The position numbers and the translations under genes are program-made. A stretch of DNA of 64,000 nucleotides from Sarcophilus harrisii (lineage: Eukaryota; Chordata; Mammalia; Dasyuromorphia; Dasyuridae). Below, one piece after another: positions 53,296 to 63,235 of this stretch. Positions within the stretch are counted from its first letter, which is position 1. Every line of letters begins with the position of its first letter. The stretch spans positions 15,903,001-15,967,000 of the forward strand of contig NC_045431.1 in assembly GCF_902635505.1 (NCBI RefSeq). The letters are read 5' to 3'. The notes below the pieces were generated by a model, which ran no database searches, was not told the DNA's origin, and worked only from the letters and a program-made list of their open reading frames with translations.

Positions 53296-53639
53296 ATGGA
53301 GATGTTCTCCCTTATTCATTCTAGACTGGGTTTTCTCATGAAAAGGTCCCCAAGGAACCTCACAAAGTTCATTTTCATGTTTGGTGCCTCCTCAGAACTT
53401 AAGTCTTTGGCCAATACTCCAACATAGAGTGTCATTCTTTGCTACAATACAGTATAGCCTTACTTTTGCTGACACTAGCTTAATGGAAAGCTATTTAATA
53501 TGTTTGTGCCCAGTCTTCCCACTGGATTGTGAACTCTTCTAGAAGAGGGACCATGTGTCCTAAGAAAGCTGGCGAGTCCAGAAATGGTGTAAGGAAGATG
53601 CTCCTTGTATTCATCCTAGCCAGGCCGTGTCCAGACACC
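53296..53639. other. Intergenic, unassigned
   Basis: Unique-looking, no coding or repeat landmarks. Confidence 0.45.
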
Positions 53640-53760
53640 AGTGTTCCTTACTAAGCTCTTAACATACGCCAAAGTGGGCCGAGTGCTGGAGAGACAAGAA
53701 CCGAAACGGGCCTCACCCTCCGATAGCTTACATTCTCATGGGGCAGATTACCCGAACAGG
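53640..53760 (+). repeat. L2-class head fragment
   Basis: 'gggccgagtgctggagagacaagaac...ccctccgatagcttacattctcatggggcag'. Followed by a TATATGTG-rich stretch to about 53920. Confidence 0.65.
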
Positions 53761-53924
53761 TATAAGTGTGTGTCTATGTATATACACAGGTACGTGGCTT
53801 TACATGAAAGTCTACACATATGTACATATATACATGTCTAAAATATCCATGTGAACATACACAGCACATATGTTTTATATATGTGTGTATGGATACATTT
53901 GGGTTTCATATATGTGTCTGTGAA

Positions 53925-54085
53925 ATCATCCTTGCCTTCAAAAAGCTTATATTGTAATGGAAAGTTTAAGAAAGAGATCATTCAACTGGAGAGTGTCTGG
54001 AGAAGGATAATCGGGATGCTCAAATACTTTGTGCTGATTTCATGTGAGGATAGACTGAAGGAGCTGGAGCTGTTTAGTTAAATCA
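53925..54085 (+). mobile_element. L2-class piece followed by CR1/L3 fragment
   Basis: 53930-53965 reads 'ccttgccttcaaaaagcttatattgtaatgg' (L2-class). 53985-54080 reads 'ctggagagtgtctggagaaggataatcgggatgctcaaa' then 'gaggatagactgaaggagctggagctgttta', the CR1 distal coding region in sense. Confidence 0.8.
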
Positions 54086-54089
54086 CAAT

Positions 54090-54335
54090 AACTGTTTTAT
54101 ATTTATGTAGATATGTGTTTCTATAGCTCTTAAATTCCGCATCTCATTGGATCCTCACAACAATCCTATAAAGTATGTGTTATTTTATTCCCATTTGACA
54201 GATGAGGAAACTGAGGCTGAAAGATTCAGCAACTTGCCTACTTGTTTGTTACAAAGCTAGGAAGGTCCTAGGCAGGATTTGAATTTGTCTCCTTATCCAT
54301 TGTCCTTTCTGCTGGCTCCAGCTGCCTCCATGTAG
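54090..54335 (-). mobile_element. MIR SINE, near full length
   Basis: From CAATAACTGTTTTATATTTATGTAG through TCTCATTGGATCCTCACAACAATCC, CATTTGACAGATGAGGAAACTGAGGC to GCTGGCTCCAGCTGCC. Confidence 0.9.
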
Positions 54336-54761
54336 CCAGTTAAGTCGCAAAGCCGAAGCTCCAAACTAGGCTCTCTGGTTGCAAATGGAGGGTTTTTTGC
54401 TCTGTTCCAATTTATTGCTGATGATTTGAGTCCTGGGGAAAAAAAATTCACGTGATTGACATGAGAAAGGTAATGTGGAAGAGAGAACTCTGCTCTCTCT
54501 GACCCCTAAGCTCCAAGGAAAATCAGAACTCCCTCTTCTCTTTCCACATCTTCCTCCTCCTCCTCCTGTACACACTCCCAGAATCACAACTGTCCACATA
54601 TATTCAAACAAATTCTTTCTCATAATTATGAAAAAAAATTATGTTTTAAGTTTAGTGAAAATATATGGAAGAAGACAAAATAATCCTGTTACTTCTGAGA
54701 ATGCTGCAAAAAGAGATGTCTAGTTGGGAACCTTCGGAACTAGATCTGTTATCAGGGCACT
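54336..54761. other. Intergenic, unassigned
   Basis: Short pyrimidine run at 54535-54570. No gene or named element. Confidence 0.45.
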
Positions 54762-55005
54762 GAGGCAGCCAGATGAGGTAGTAGGGAGAGTGCTGGGCCT
54801 GGACCGGGTCCAAATCCAGCTGCAGCCATTTATAAACTGTGTGACCTCTGTTTGACTTAGTTTCCTCAGCTGTAAAATGGGGCTAATAATAGCCCCTATC
54901 TCCCATGGTGGTTATAAGAAGCAAATGAGAAAATAATCATAAAGCCCTTAGAACAATGCTTGGCACTTAGTACATGATATTTAATGTGTATTCCCTTCCT
55001 TTTCC
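54762..55005 (+). mobile_element. CORE-type SINE (MIR/THER1 class), near full length
   Basis: AGGCAGCCAGATGAGGTAGTAGGGAGAGTGCTGGGCCTGG (A-box head), GGGTCCAAATCCAGC (B box), CTTAGTTTCCTCAGCTGTAAAATGG core, then CATAAAGCCCTTAGAACAATGCTTGGCACTTAGTACATG tail. Confidence 0.9.
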
Positions 55006-55799
55006 TTCAAGTTAAAAAAAAGTAATATGTTTTTCAATTCAAAGACAGTGGGAGAAAAAAACTCCAGTCTCCTAGCTGCCCTCAAAACATAGAAGTTCAA
55101 AATTAAGTTGCTGTGATATTCCTGAAACCCTGGGCCCATATTCTCTCCCATCTGGCTCTTGATCTTGCTTTCCTTTCTTCCCTATTTCTTTTTCAATGGA
55201 AGCCTTAGCTTTCCACAACCTGGACAGAAATTCACTGGCATCTGTCCTGTGCTCAGAATGTGGATCTCTTTTCTGAAGGATGAAAACAGTAGCAGATTTG
55301 AAAACCATCAAAGCCAGAGTAGGCCATAAGAAAATTTTATGGTATTATGTCTGTAGCTCAAAAACAGGTTGGGAAGCTCACTGTTTACCCCAGAATGTTG
55401 GTGTAGATATCAGTATTTAATGACCCTTAAAGCTGCCATCAGCTTCTTCTTCACCAAGAGAAAACATTTAAAGAAATTCTACATTTTCAAAATAAACCAA
55501 AGCTTCTTTTTTTTTTTGGGGGGGGGGAAGGGGGTGGATTGTTATTTGGAACAGTTACTTTCAAAAGCAGACAGATTTACAGCTTATGAGTCAGAGTCAT
55601 TGCAGCAAAATCCCAGGTACCCTCCAGAGAGTTTTCCAATCCAAAACTTGTCCTAACCCCTGGCTTTTCTACAATTCCCCTGGATGAAAAGTCTTGGTTT
55701 TAGATGCCCATAATGTCAAATTTACTGGAGGCCTTGAGGCAGCAAGATCATTTCCTGCTGTTATTTATGAGATCTGCTTGCTGGGCTTGAGAACTTGCT
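55006..55799. other. Intergenic, unassigned
   Basis: 55505-55540 is a T run followed by a G run, probably assembly-sensitive. The 79- to 100-aa frames in this stretch have no recognisable domains. Confidence 0.45.
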
Positions 55800-56200
55800 T
55801 TTTCTTTTTTTTTAAAAAAAATAAATTTTTATGGATATGTTTTGTATTTAACATCATTTCAAATTTTCCCAGTATCTTTCCTCTTCCCATCTGCTCCAGA
55901 TCTATCTCCTGTAACGAAGAATGTGTTTTTAGAAGAAGAAAAAAAACCCAGGAGCAAGATGAGAATGAACTCAGCAAATCTGATCAATATAGATAAAAAG
56001 CCTAAAGAGAGATGCAGTACTCCTCACCCAGGGACCTTCCTTCTGCCCCTGCTAAGGAGATGCTGGGCCAGGGATGGCTTTCCTGGGGCTCCTTCTTCAC
56101 AGTTCTGCACTCACTTTCCTTTTGCTTATGATTGTTGTCCTCTGTGGAAGGTTTATTTTTCCCAGGTTGCTAGGAATGGCAATTTCCCAATTTGTTCCAA
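55800..56200 (-). mobile_element. L1/HAL1-type 3' end
   Basis: 'aataaatttttatggatatgttttgtatttaacatcatttcaaattttcccagtatc', 'gtaacgaagaatgtgtttttagaagaag', 'atgcagtactcctcacccagggaccttcc'. Same family as 51905-52445. The 131-aa plus frame at 55842-56237 is antisense to it and not a gene. Confidence 0.8.
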
Positions 56201-57699
56201 GGGGCATTCTGGGAAGTTTTGTTTGGTTTTGTTTTGAAATGTAACTGGGGCTGGAGGCCTGGAGTCCAAGGCATTGATCAAATCCTTGCTGAGTTCAGTT
56301 CTCCCTCTGACCACTAGATAGGGCCAGTCAGCCTTCAAAGCCTAGGGATCCAGAAGCCTTTGCTACACTGCCCCAGAAATAGAATGGGGAAAAAAAGAGC
56401 ATCCTTCCCTTTTTCATTTTGAGAAAGGTTTGAATGGCTAGTGACTAAAAACCTGAAATAATCTCACCTTCACCTCTTACCACCACTGAAATCTTTCTCT
56501 CATTAGGTCTGTCTGTGTGTTGTGTGGCCAAAGAAAATAAAATCTATGTAGTTGTGCTCTTCTAGGGAATAGAGGCAATGTAGCTGTGTCATTACCTCTG
56601 ATATATGGGAGAGATTTGGACCTGGACCAATAATTTACCCTCTCACTGCCTCCAGGCAACTCCAAGACTGCCCAATGTAGACAATTACTTCATTGGTGGA
56701 GGGAATTTCCACACTGAGAGTTTTTTTTTTTTCTTATTACTGGGCATAGAGCTTTTACTAGGACTCAGAAATAGATAAGAAACATAAACCAAAAAGAAAA
56801 CAAAAAGCAAAACCCAGAAAGCTCTCATCTTTAACCACACTAAAGAGTGTGGTGAAATTATTATTAGTTTTTGTGCTAGCTGCATTTATACATCAAATGT
56901 AACTTGCATGTATTTCTCTTCATTAAGATTGCTTTTCTTTTGCTATTAATAAAATAAATATTGAACGATTTTGGACAAAAAAAAAAAACCCGGATGATCA
57001 GAATAGAGAGATTTTTAGGAAGCAGCATTCTATTTTGAAGTGATCATATTGGTTAGATCAGTGTAGATCATAATAATCAATGAATAAAATTAAAAATAAG
57101 GACTTAACACAAGTTATTAAAAGCCTTTAAAACCAAAAATATCATCTCTTTGACAGTCTCTAGAATACTAAAGATATAGGATTTGAAGCATCCTTCAAAG
57201 TAAATGGAAACAGAGATCCAAAACGTCTGAACTAGGAGTTAATTCCTGCTTCTGAGTGTACCAGGGTTGGAGTGGAAAGCGAAGCCAGAATATGTGATCA
57301 TGGAGGGCAAATGAAGCCCAGGCAGTGTGGGCTTGATGGAAACTTTGAATCCCCAATTCTGTGGTTTTCAGATTTAGAATCTATGATATCAATGTAAGGA
57401 TGTAGCAGAAGAGGAAGAGTGGGAGGTGTTTAGGACTGAGAATGGAAATTGTCAGAAGGAGGGCATCCATTACCAGAACCCTGCCAGCCTGCCATTGTAA
57501 GACTGCTGGGAAATACTGAAGAATTCTGGGCAACCAAATTTTACCTTGGTCTTCCAGAAACTTTCATAATTGATGGAGTTTATTATTTTTTTTAAAGAAA
57601 GTCTTAACCAAAAAAAAAATTACTGTAAGATAAACTCGAGTTGTTTTCAGGGATGTGACTTTGGGGAGGACAGAGAGCTTTTGTCCTTTATTCTCCCTC
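56201..57699. other. Intergenic, unassigned, one retrocopy-like end
   Basis: Mostly unnamed. An AATAAA-plus-poly(A) junction at 56948-56988 is listed separately. No gene found. Confidence 0.45.
56880..56988 (+). pseudogene. Possible processed-retrocopy 3' end
   Basis: TATTAATAAAATAAATATTGAAC with AATAAA at about 56948, then GATTTTGGAC and a run of 12 A about 25 bases later: the layout of a reverse-transcribed mRNA 3' end. I found no coding sequence or clear TSD, so the parent is unknown. Confidence 0.3.
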
Positions 57700-57850
57700 T
57701 TTTACTGGAATGGGAATCCTTGCTTATTCTTCTTCCCTTTCTCTCTCATATATGTACCTAATCTATCCTATTGGATCTGTCAGATTCCACTTCTTCCATA
57801 AGGTCTCCCCCAACTACTCTAGGCCACTGTAATCTTTCTTCTCTGAAGTT
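57700..57850 (+). mobile_element. L2 LINE internal fragment
   Basis: 'tgtcagattccacttcttccataaggtctcccccaactactctaggccactg' resembles the L2 'aggaagccttccctgattcc' region. Weakly diagnostic. Confidence 0.5.
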
Positions 57851-57879
57851 TTTTGGGCTTATAATTGAAGTCATGTGAT

Positions 57880-57995
57880 TTATCTGGTTTTTTGAGGCGA
57901 TCAGGACTAAGTGGCTTGCCCAAGTTCACAGAGCTAATAATGTCTGAGGCTGGATTTGAACTCCTGATTCTGGCCTTGTGCTTTAGTTGCCTCAT
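57880..57995 (-). mobile_element. Marsupial SINE 3' part
   Basis: GAGGCGATCAGGACTAAGTGGCTTGCCCAAGTTCACAGAGCTAATAATG, then TTTGAACTCCTGATTCTGGCCTTGTGC. Confidence 0.85.
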
Positions 57996-58239
57996 ATTAT
58001 TGTTTTTAATTGTGTCATATACATATGTCATTAGGATATCTAGATGGCTAGGAAAGTCAGAGAGAGATAACAAAGGAAAGAAAAAAGAGATGAGAAGAAA
58101 AGACAATCAATGAAACAAAAAATATACTAAAAATAAGAAAGTCCAGAAGGGAACAAGGCGATTTCATTATTTCCTAGTTAGAAGTTGTAGTTTCATGTAT
58201 GATTGTTAAGTTCATAATAAAAAATAAAATTTCATTTAA

Positions 58240-58340
58240 AAAATGAACACTTTGAGGGTGGGAATCCTGTCTTAATTTTTCATGCATTTTCCATAGCACC
58301 TGGAGTAGGGTTGTGTACATTGTAGCTACTCAGAGACACA
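58240..58340 (+). mobile_element. L2 LINE 3' end
   Basis: 'ctttgagggtgggaatcctgtc', 'tccatagcacctggagtagggttgtgtacattgtagctactcaga'. Confidence 0.75.
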
Positions 58341-58439
58341 AATGTCACTTGCTTAGAGATTCATTCATTGTGCGTGTGTATGTGTATACATACATGTATA
58401 TATGTGAGTACATAAATATATTCATGTTTAACTGAAGTC

Positions 58440-58745
58440 TATATGGAAGAAGTGAGATGAAAGGAGGGAAAAATACAGTAAAAAGTGCACAGCAGAAAAT
58501 AAAAGAAAATCTACAAGGAAGCAAAGAATAGATGGACAATTAAGAATACAATGTCTTCTATTACTATATATGCTTTCTTGAAATGGAAATTGTTACATAT
58601 TTTGAATCCTCTCTAATGTTTAGCTGGGCACATGACAATGTTTTTATTTTCCTTTTTCTGTTTTGTTTTTTATTATGTTGCATTTAAATTTTGATTCTAT
58701 TTTCTATTTAAGTTTTAAATAAGTTTGTAAAAAAGAAAAAAGCAA
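58440..58745 (+). mobile_element. L1 3' UTR fragment, older subfamily
   Basis: 'cagcagaaaataaaagaaaatctacaagg', 'tattttgaatcctctctaatgtttagctgggcacatgacaatg'. Matches the 3' UTR at 49490-49690. Confidence 0.82.
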
Positions 58746-59084
58746 TTAAATAACTTAAATAAGGAATAATTAGAAAAGTAGATATCGATTCATTATTTTG
58801 TTAGATGAAGAAATTACATTCCCTGCTAAAGGAGAAATATGCCTAGATAAACGTATTCTATATTAGGTGGCTAACAACCATTAACACCTCAGTGTAAGCG
58901 AGTTTATTTAGTTGACTGGTTAATAATCTAGCAAGGTTTCACAAGCAAAGCTTAGAGAGACACAGGATTCTTGACTCAGTAAGAAAATAGATAAAATTCA
59001 GTTTTATGCTGATAGTAACAATCCAAAGTGCTTTTATGATGCCCTGAAATATATTTATGGGCCAAAAGACTATTCAGTGTTAAT
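58746..59084. other. Intergenic, unassigned
   Basis: AT-rich, no recognised element. Confidence 0.45.
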
Positions 59085-59460
59085 GAATCCACATTGATCA
59101 GTGATAGGGATATGATTCTAGAGAGAGGGGCTGAATATTTCCATAATGTTCTCAAAAACTGCCATCCATCAATCAGCGCAGAAGTCACAGATCATATAAT
59201 TTATATTGAAGTCAATCTCTCTCTAGCTGAACTTCCAGTGCTTAAATGCCATCAAGCTCCTCTCATGGGGCAAAGCACCTGGTGCTGATCCTAATATGGC
59301 TGAGATTTACAAGACAGGGTTTTCTGGCAAGATAAAGTACCAGACACTGAAGAGCGTTCTTGAACTGCACTGTCAAGCCCTCAGACTCTATTGTAGGGAG
59401 GGCAACTACATTGGCCATGTAACTCAAATGCCAAAAAGTTGTACGGGATAACTAGGAAAT
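59085..59460 (+). mobile_element. Relic of a non-L1, non-CR1 LINE reverse transcriptase
   Basis: 59094-59288 gives DRDMILERGAEYFHNVL and SLAEL, like the 'DKDAILERWAEHFNNVL...' region of a vertebrate non-LTR element. After a frame change at about 59265 the motif GKAPGADPNMAEIYK (59269-59313) follows (cf. 'SGKAPGSDAIPAEVYK'). Then, in the same frame, the distal segment LRLYCREGNYIGHVTQMP ends near 59440 (cf. '...RWAGHVVRMPD'). The RT core is missing, so it has a large internal deletion. The clade is not assigned; RTE/I-like is a guess. Confidence 0.75.
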
Positions 59461-59689
59461 AATTATTTGTAAATATGGATTTTACATAAACATGTTATAT
59501 ATTATAAAATACATGTAACTATTATATGGAAAACCTAATATAATTATATATTATATAAATAGAAACATAAAAGGGAGAAATAGCCATATAAATAGGAACT
59601 AGACAAGGAGCCATCTAACATCTCCTTGAACATCATCACCTCCATTGGGAAGGCAAACAATGTTTCTCAAAGCAATCTGATCTATTTTT

Positions 59690-60325
59690 GAAAAGTTCCA
59701 GTTGTTAGGAAGTGATTCTAACAAGCTGCCTAAATTTCCTCTTCTCAGCTTCTACACATTGTTCCAGGTTCTGCTCTCTGAAGTCAAAGAGAACAAGCCT
59801 AATCTTCCTTCCATGAGACAACCACCATGTTCCTTTTTTCCAAGCTAAATGTGCCAGGTCCTTGTACCTATCCTCAAATGCCATGAATTCAAGGACTTTC
59901 AGGAACCTGGTTACCCTCTGGACACTCAACAGGTAATCCATATGCTTCTTAAATCGTGGTGGATAGAATGGCAAGGGCAGGGCATATTATAGTTATCACT
60001 CCCTACTGCTGGAAATAGTGTTCTTCTTAACTCAGCCCAAGATGGCAGGTTTTTTGTTTTATTTTTTTTGGCTCCCACATCATACTGCTGATTCCTTGAA
60101 CTTACAACCCACTAAGACCCTTAGATCCTTTTCAGAACAATAATTCTCTATCCATGCTTGTCAGTTTTACATTTGTAAAGTTGATTTTTGTATGGAAGTA
60201 TGAGGCATCACATTTATCCCCATTCATTTTATCTTATTAGATTCAACCTAGTACTTGAGCCTGTCAAGATACTTTTGGATCCTGACTCTGTCATCCAGGG
60301 TGTTAGCTATCACACCCTGTAAATG
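59690..60325 (-). mobile_element. CR1/L3-type LINE, best reverse copy
   Basis: About 640 bp in collinear order: 'acattgttccaggttctgctctctgaagtcaaagagaacaagcc', 'accctctggacactc', 'cagcccaagatggcagg', 'cacatcatactgctgattc', 'cactaagacccttagatccttttcagaac', 'cacatttatccccattcattttatcttattagattcaacc', 'gtcaagatacttttggatcctgactctgtcatccaggg'. This is the complement of CR1-class ORF sequence. Confidence 0.88.
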
Positions 60326-60547
60326 GGTGCTACTGCAAGTTTCATGAGGCTTACCAGTCAACGTTGGCAAGCTCTGCTGGAGAAACAGGAAGGAGAAGTG
60401 TCGGAGGAAGGGAGGCTTCCATCTGGGATACAGCCCTGGGAGGGGAAATTGCCTCAATCATGTATGTTCCCTTCAGATATGTCTTTTTCCCACCAGAGTT
60501 TCTTATCGGTCTTTTGTCTTATCTCCAGAACTGTGAAAATTTGGGAC

Positions 60548-61560
60548 AGTTGGTCAGTCAATAAATATTTACTAAGCACTTACTGTGTGCCAGACACTCT
60601 ACTACAGAAGGGCATATAGAAAGAGCAAAGGATAGTCCGTGTGATCAAGGAGCTCACAATCTAATGGGGAAATCAACAAGGAAATAAATTGTACAGGATC
60701 AATAAGAAACATTTATATGTAAATACAAATTTTATATAAAATATATATCACATAAACTAGATTCTGTATGACTATATATCAAGATATATAGTCATACATA
60801 ATATAAATGGGAATATAAAAAAGGATGAAAGAGCTATATAAATAGGAACCAGAAAGAAAGCACTAGAAATAAGAGGGATTGGGAAAGATTTGCTGTAGAA
60901 GGTGGGGTTTTAGGTGAAACTTGAAGAAAGCCAGGAAGTGGAGATGACAAGGGATGGGGGACATTCCTGGACAATCAGTGAAAATGCCAGCAGTTGGGAG
61001 ATGGAGATTCTTGTTCGAGGAATAGCAAGGAAGCCAGTGTCCATGTCCACAGATGAGATCAAAATGACCTGGGATTTTCTTACAGTAGTAAGTGAGGGAT
61101 AGAAGTTGAGGGGGAGATGTATAAGATATATGAAGATTGGAAAGATGGAGGAAGTGGATCTGGATTATAAAGGGTTTTAATATCAAAAAAAGGATTTTAG
61201 ATTTGATCCTGAAAGTGGATTTGGAATCAATAGATTTATTAAGTGGGGGAGGATGGGAGTAATATGGCTTGACCTGTGTCTTAGAACACTTTGACAGCTG
61301 AGTGAAGGATGGGTGGAGTAAGGAGAGACTTGTGGGTGGCAGGCAGGTACACTTGCAATGGCAGGCTATTGAGTAGTCCAAATGTGAGGCAATGAGGTGT
61401 CGGTGCCAGAGGAGAGAACGGGGCGTATGTGAGAGATGTAATAGAGGTAATAGTGACTTGCTTTGGCAACAGATGATTGGATATAAGGGTGGAGTCTAGA
61501 ATGATATCAAGGTTAGAAATCTGGGGAATGGGAGGATGGTGTGCTCTCAATGGCAGTAAG
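60548..61560 (+). repeat. Old dispersed L2/L3-class repeat, head plus body
   Basis: Head at 60556-60680 ('aatatttactaagcacttactgtgtgccagacactctac...aaggagctcacaatctaatggggaaa'), then 'gggattgggaaagatttgctgtagaaggtggggttttaggtgaaacttg', 'aatagcaaggaagccagtg', 'agggttttaatatcaaaaaaaggattttagatttgatcctg', 'tgacagctgagtgaagg', 'ggcaggctattgagtagtccaaatgtgaggc' and 'gatgatatcaaggtt'-type text. About 1 kb, the longest copy of this repeat here. The open minus-strand frame at 60863-61381 (172 aa) is antisense to it. Confidence 0.75.
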
Positions 61561-61579
61561 GAGTGTTTTTTGGGGAAAG

Positions 61580-61760
61580 ATGAGTTCCATGGTAGAGAGA
61601 GTAATGAACTCTAAGTCAAAGAGATATAAGTTGGAATCCTGTATCAAATGACCACACGGCCTTCGGCAGGTTGGCAAAACTCTCTGAGCTTATCGATGAA
61701 ACCAAGATGATGGCTCTAATGATCCTTTCTGGCTCTGTATTCATGATCGTAGGTCCAAAA
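61580..61760 (+). mobile_element. MIR-type SINE
   Basis: 'ccatggtagagagagtaatgaactctaagtcaaagag', 'accacacggccttcggcaggttggc', 'tctctgagcttatcgatgaaaccaag', 'gatcctttctggctctgtattc'. Confidence 0.78.
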
Positions 61761-62874
61761 GATAACAGGAGCCCTTGGAGTTTCTTGAGAAGGATGGTCA
61801 GATCCATACTTTAGGGAACACTTCACCAACTGGGTTAATTGGAACAAGAGTCTTGGGGAAATGGGATGGTTTCAATGGCTGATGTGCCCACATGGCTGCC
61901 CAAACAGGAGGCACACTGCCCAGCTCCCACTGCACAGCTCTGGGAAAAACTGACATCCTACAAGACAGAATAATGGTCAAAAAAACCAGAGAGAAGCTGT
62001 AGTAATGCACTTCTTCCACCTTACATCATCCCCATAACCCCCGGGGCAATAGGAAAGGGAACTGAAGGCAAAGCCCCACTGATATTAGGTAAACAAGCGA
62101 AGTCCTCCATCACAACCAGCAAAGACCAGAAATACCCGGAGATTCAGAAGCAGCAAGAGCAGAAATGCTTCCCAGATGATCCAGCCAGGTCAGAGAGCCC
62201 TCCCTACATGGTCAAAGAGAAGTACTCAAGTAACCAAAGAGAAGTGATTCAAATACCAGAGGACCACAGAAAGGATCACAGATCTGTAGTAAGTGAGAAG
62301 GAAATCTCAGAATGCAATATTCAAAAAGGTAAAAGAAAAAGGCTTACCACCAAGATTAATTTACCTCGAAAAGTTGGGTACCATCCTACCAGAGGAAAAA
62401 TAAAAAAAACTTTAGTGGGACTTGGGACTTTCAATTATTTCTGATGAAAAGACTCAAGCTGAATAAGTCTGAAAGAGAAGAGCTAAGAGAAATTGAAGAA
62501 AAGAGTATTATTGCAGTGACTAAAAGGAACTATATGATGTAGTGCTAACATTCTAATGGGGGAGATGGAACAAGTATCTCAAACTCTTCAAAGGATATGA
62601 AATAAGGAAAAGAGTGAGCTGGGGCAGGATTGATTCTGTTTTGAAGATTTGAAGGGGGGAAACAGAAGAGAGTATAAGATATATAAAGGATGAAAGGAGG
62701 AGGAAAGGGCTAGAAGTTGCTATTTCTACTAATTGGGGCATGTGAGGAGAAAATATAATCATGGAAGAAGAAATGGAAGCAGTATTTGAATCTCAATTGC
62801 CTTATATTATTACTCTCTTGTAAATATATAACAATGATAATGAACTTTTATGTATTATTACTCTTTTGTGAACA
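61761..62874. other. Unassigned stretch with a 156-codon open frame
   Basis: The frame 61974-62444 (+) is open for 156 codons, to TGA at 62442. It is rich in Lys, Glu, Gln, Ser and Pro, with KGKRKRLTTKINLPRK near the end. The first in-frame Met is at 62208. The rest of the interval holds no named element. It may be an undescribed dispersed repeat or gene relic; no function can be assigned. Confidence 0.45.
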
Positions 62875-63115
62875 TATAACAACAAAAATAGCTAACATAT
62901 TGTTTGCTATGTGCCAGGCACTATATTAAACCTTTTACAGTTATTATCTCCTTTGATCCTTATAATAACCCTGGGAGGTAGAAGCTGTTATTATCCTCAT
63001 TTTATGGATGGGGAAACTGAGGCAAATAGAGGTTAAAGTACCTTCCTCACATCACACACCTAGTAAGCGTCTGAAGCTATATTTGAACTCAGGTTTCTCT
63101 GACCCTACTCATTGT
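62875..63115 (-). mobile_element. MIR SINE, near full length
   Basis: AATAGCTAACATATTGTTTGCTATGTGCCAGGCACTATATTAAACC, TATCTCCTTTGATCCTTATAATAACCC, CATTTTATGGATGGGGAAACTGAGGC, CACACCTAGTAAGCGTCTG. Well preserved. Confidence 0.95.
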
Positions 63116-63235
63116 GTCCCATATATTATTTCCCAAACTATATTCTAACTCCCTAGGAGTGTTTTACTGCTCTGTATTCTCCACAGAGCCCAGAACAGGA
63201 TATTACTAGTAGTTCTATAAATATCTGTCACTTGA
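63116..63235 (+). mobile_element. L2 LINE 3' end
   Basis: 'atattctaactccctaggagtgttttactgctctgtattctccacagagcccagaacaggatattactagtagttctataaatatctg', the L2 end order. Confidence 0.7.

Noticed and set aside
55842-56237. 131-aa plus-strand frame
   Set aside because: Lies antisense to an L1/HAL1-type 3' end; no domain.
60863-61381. 172-aa minus-strand frame
   Set aside because: Antisense to an old dispersed repeat; serine/leucine-rich low-information frame without a domain.
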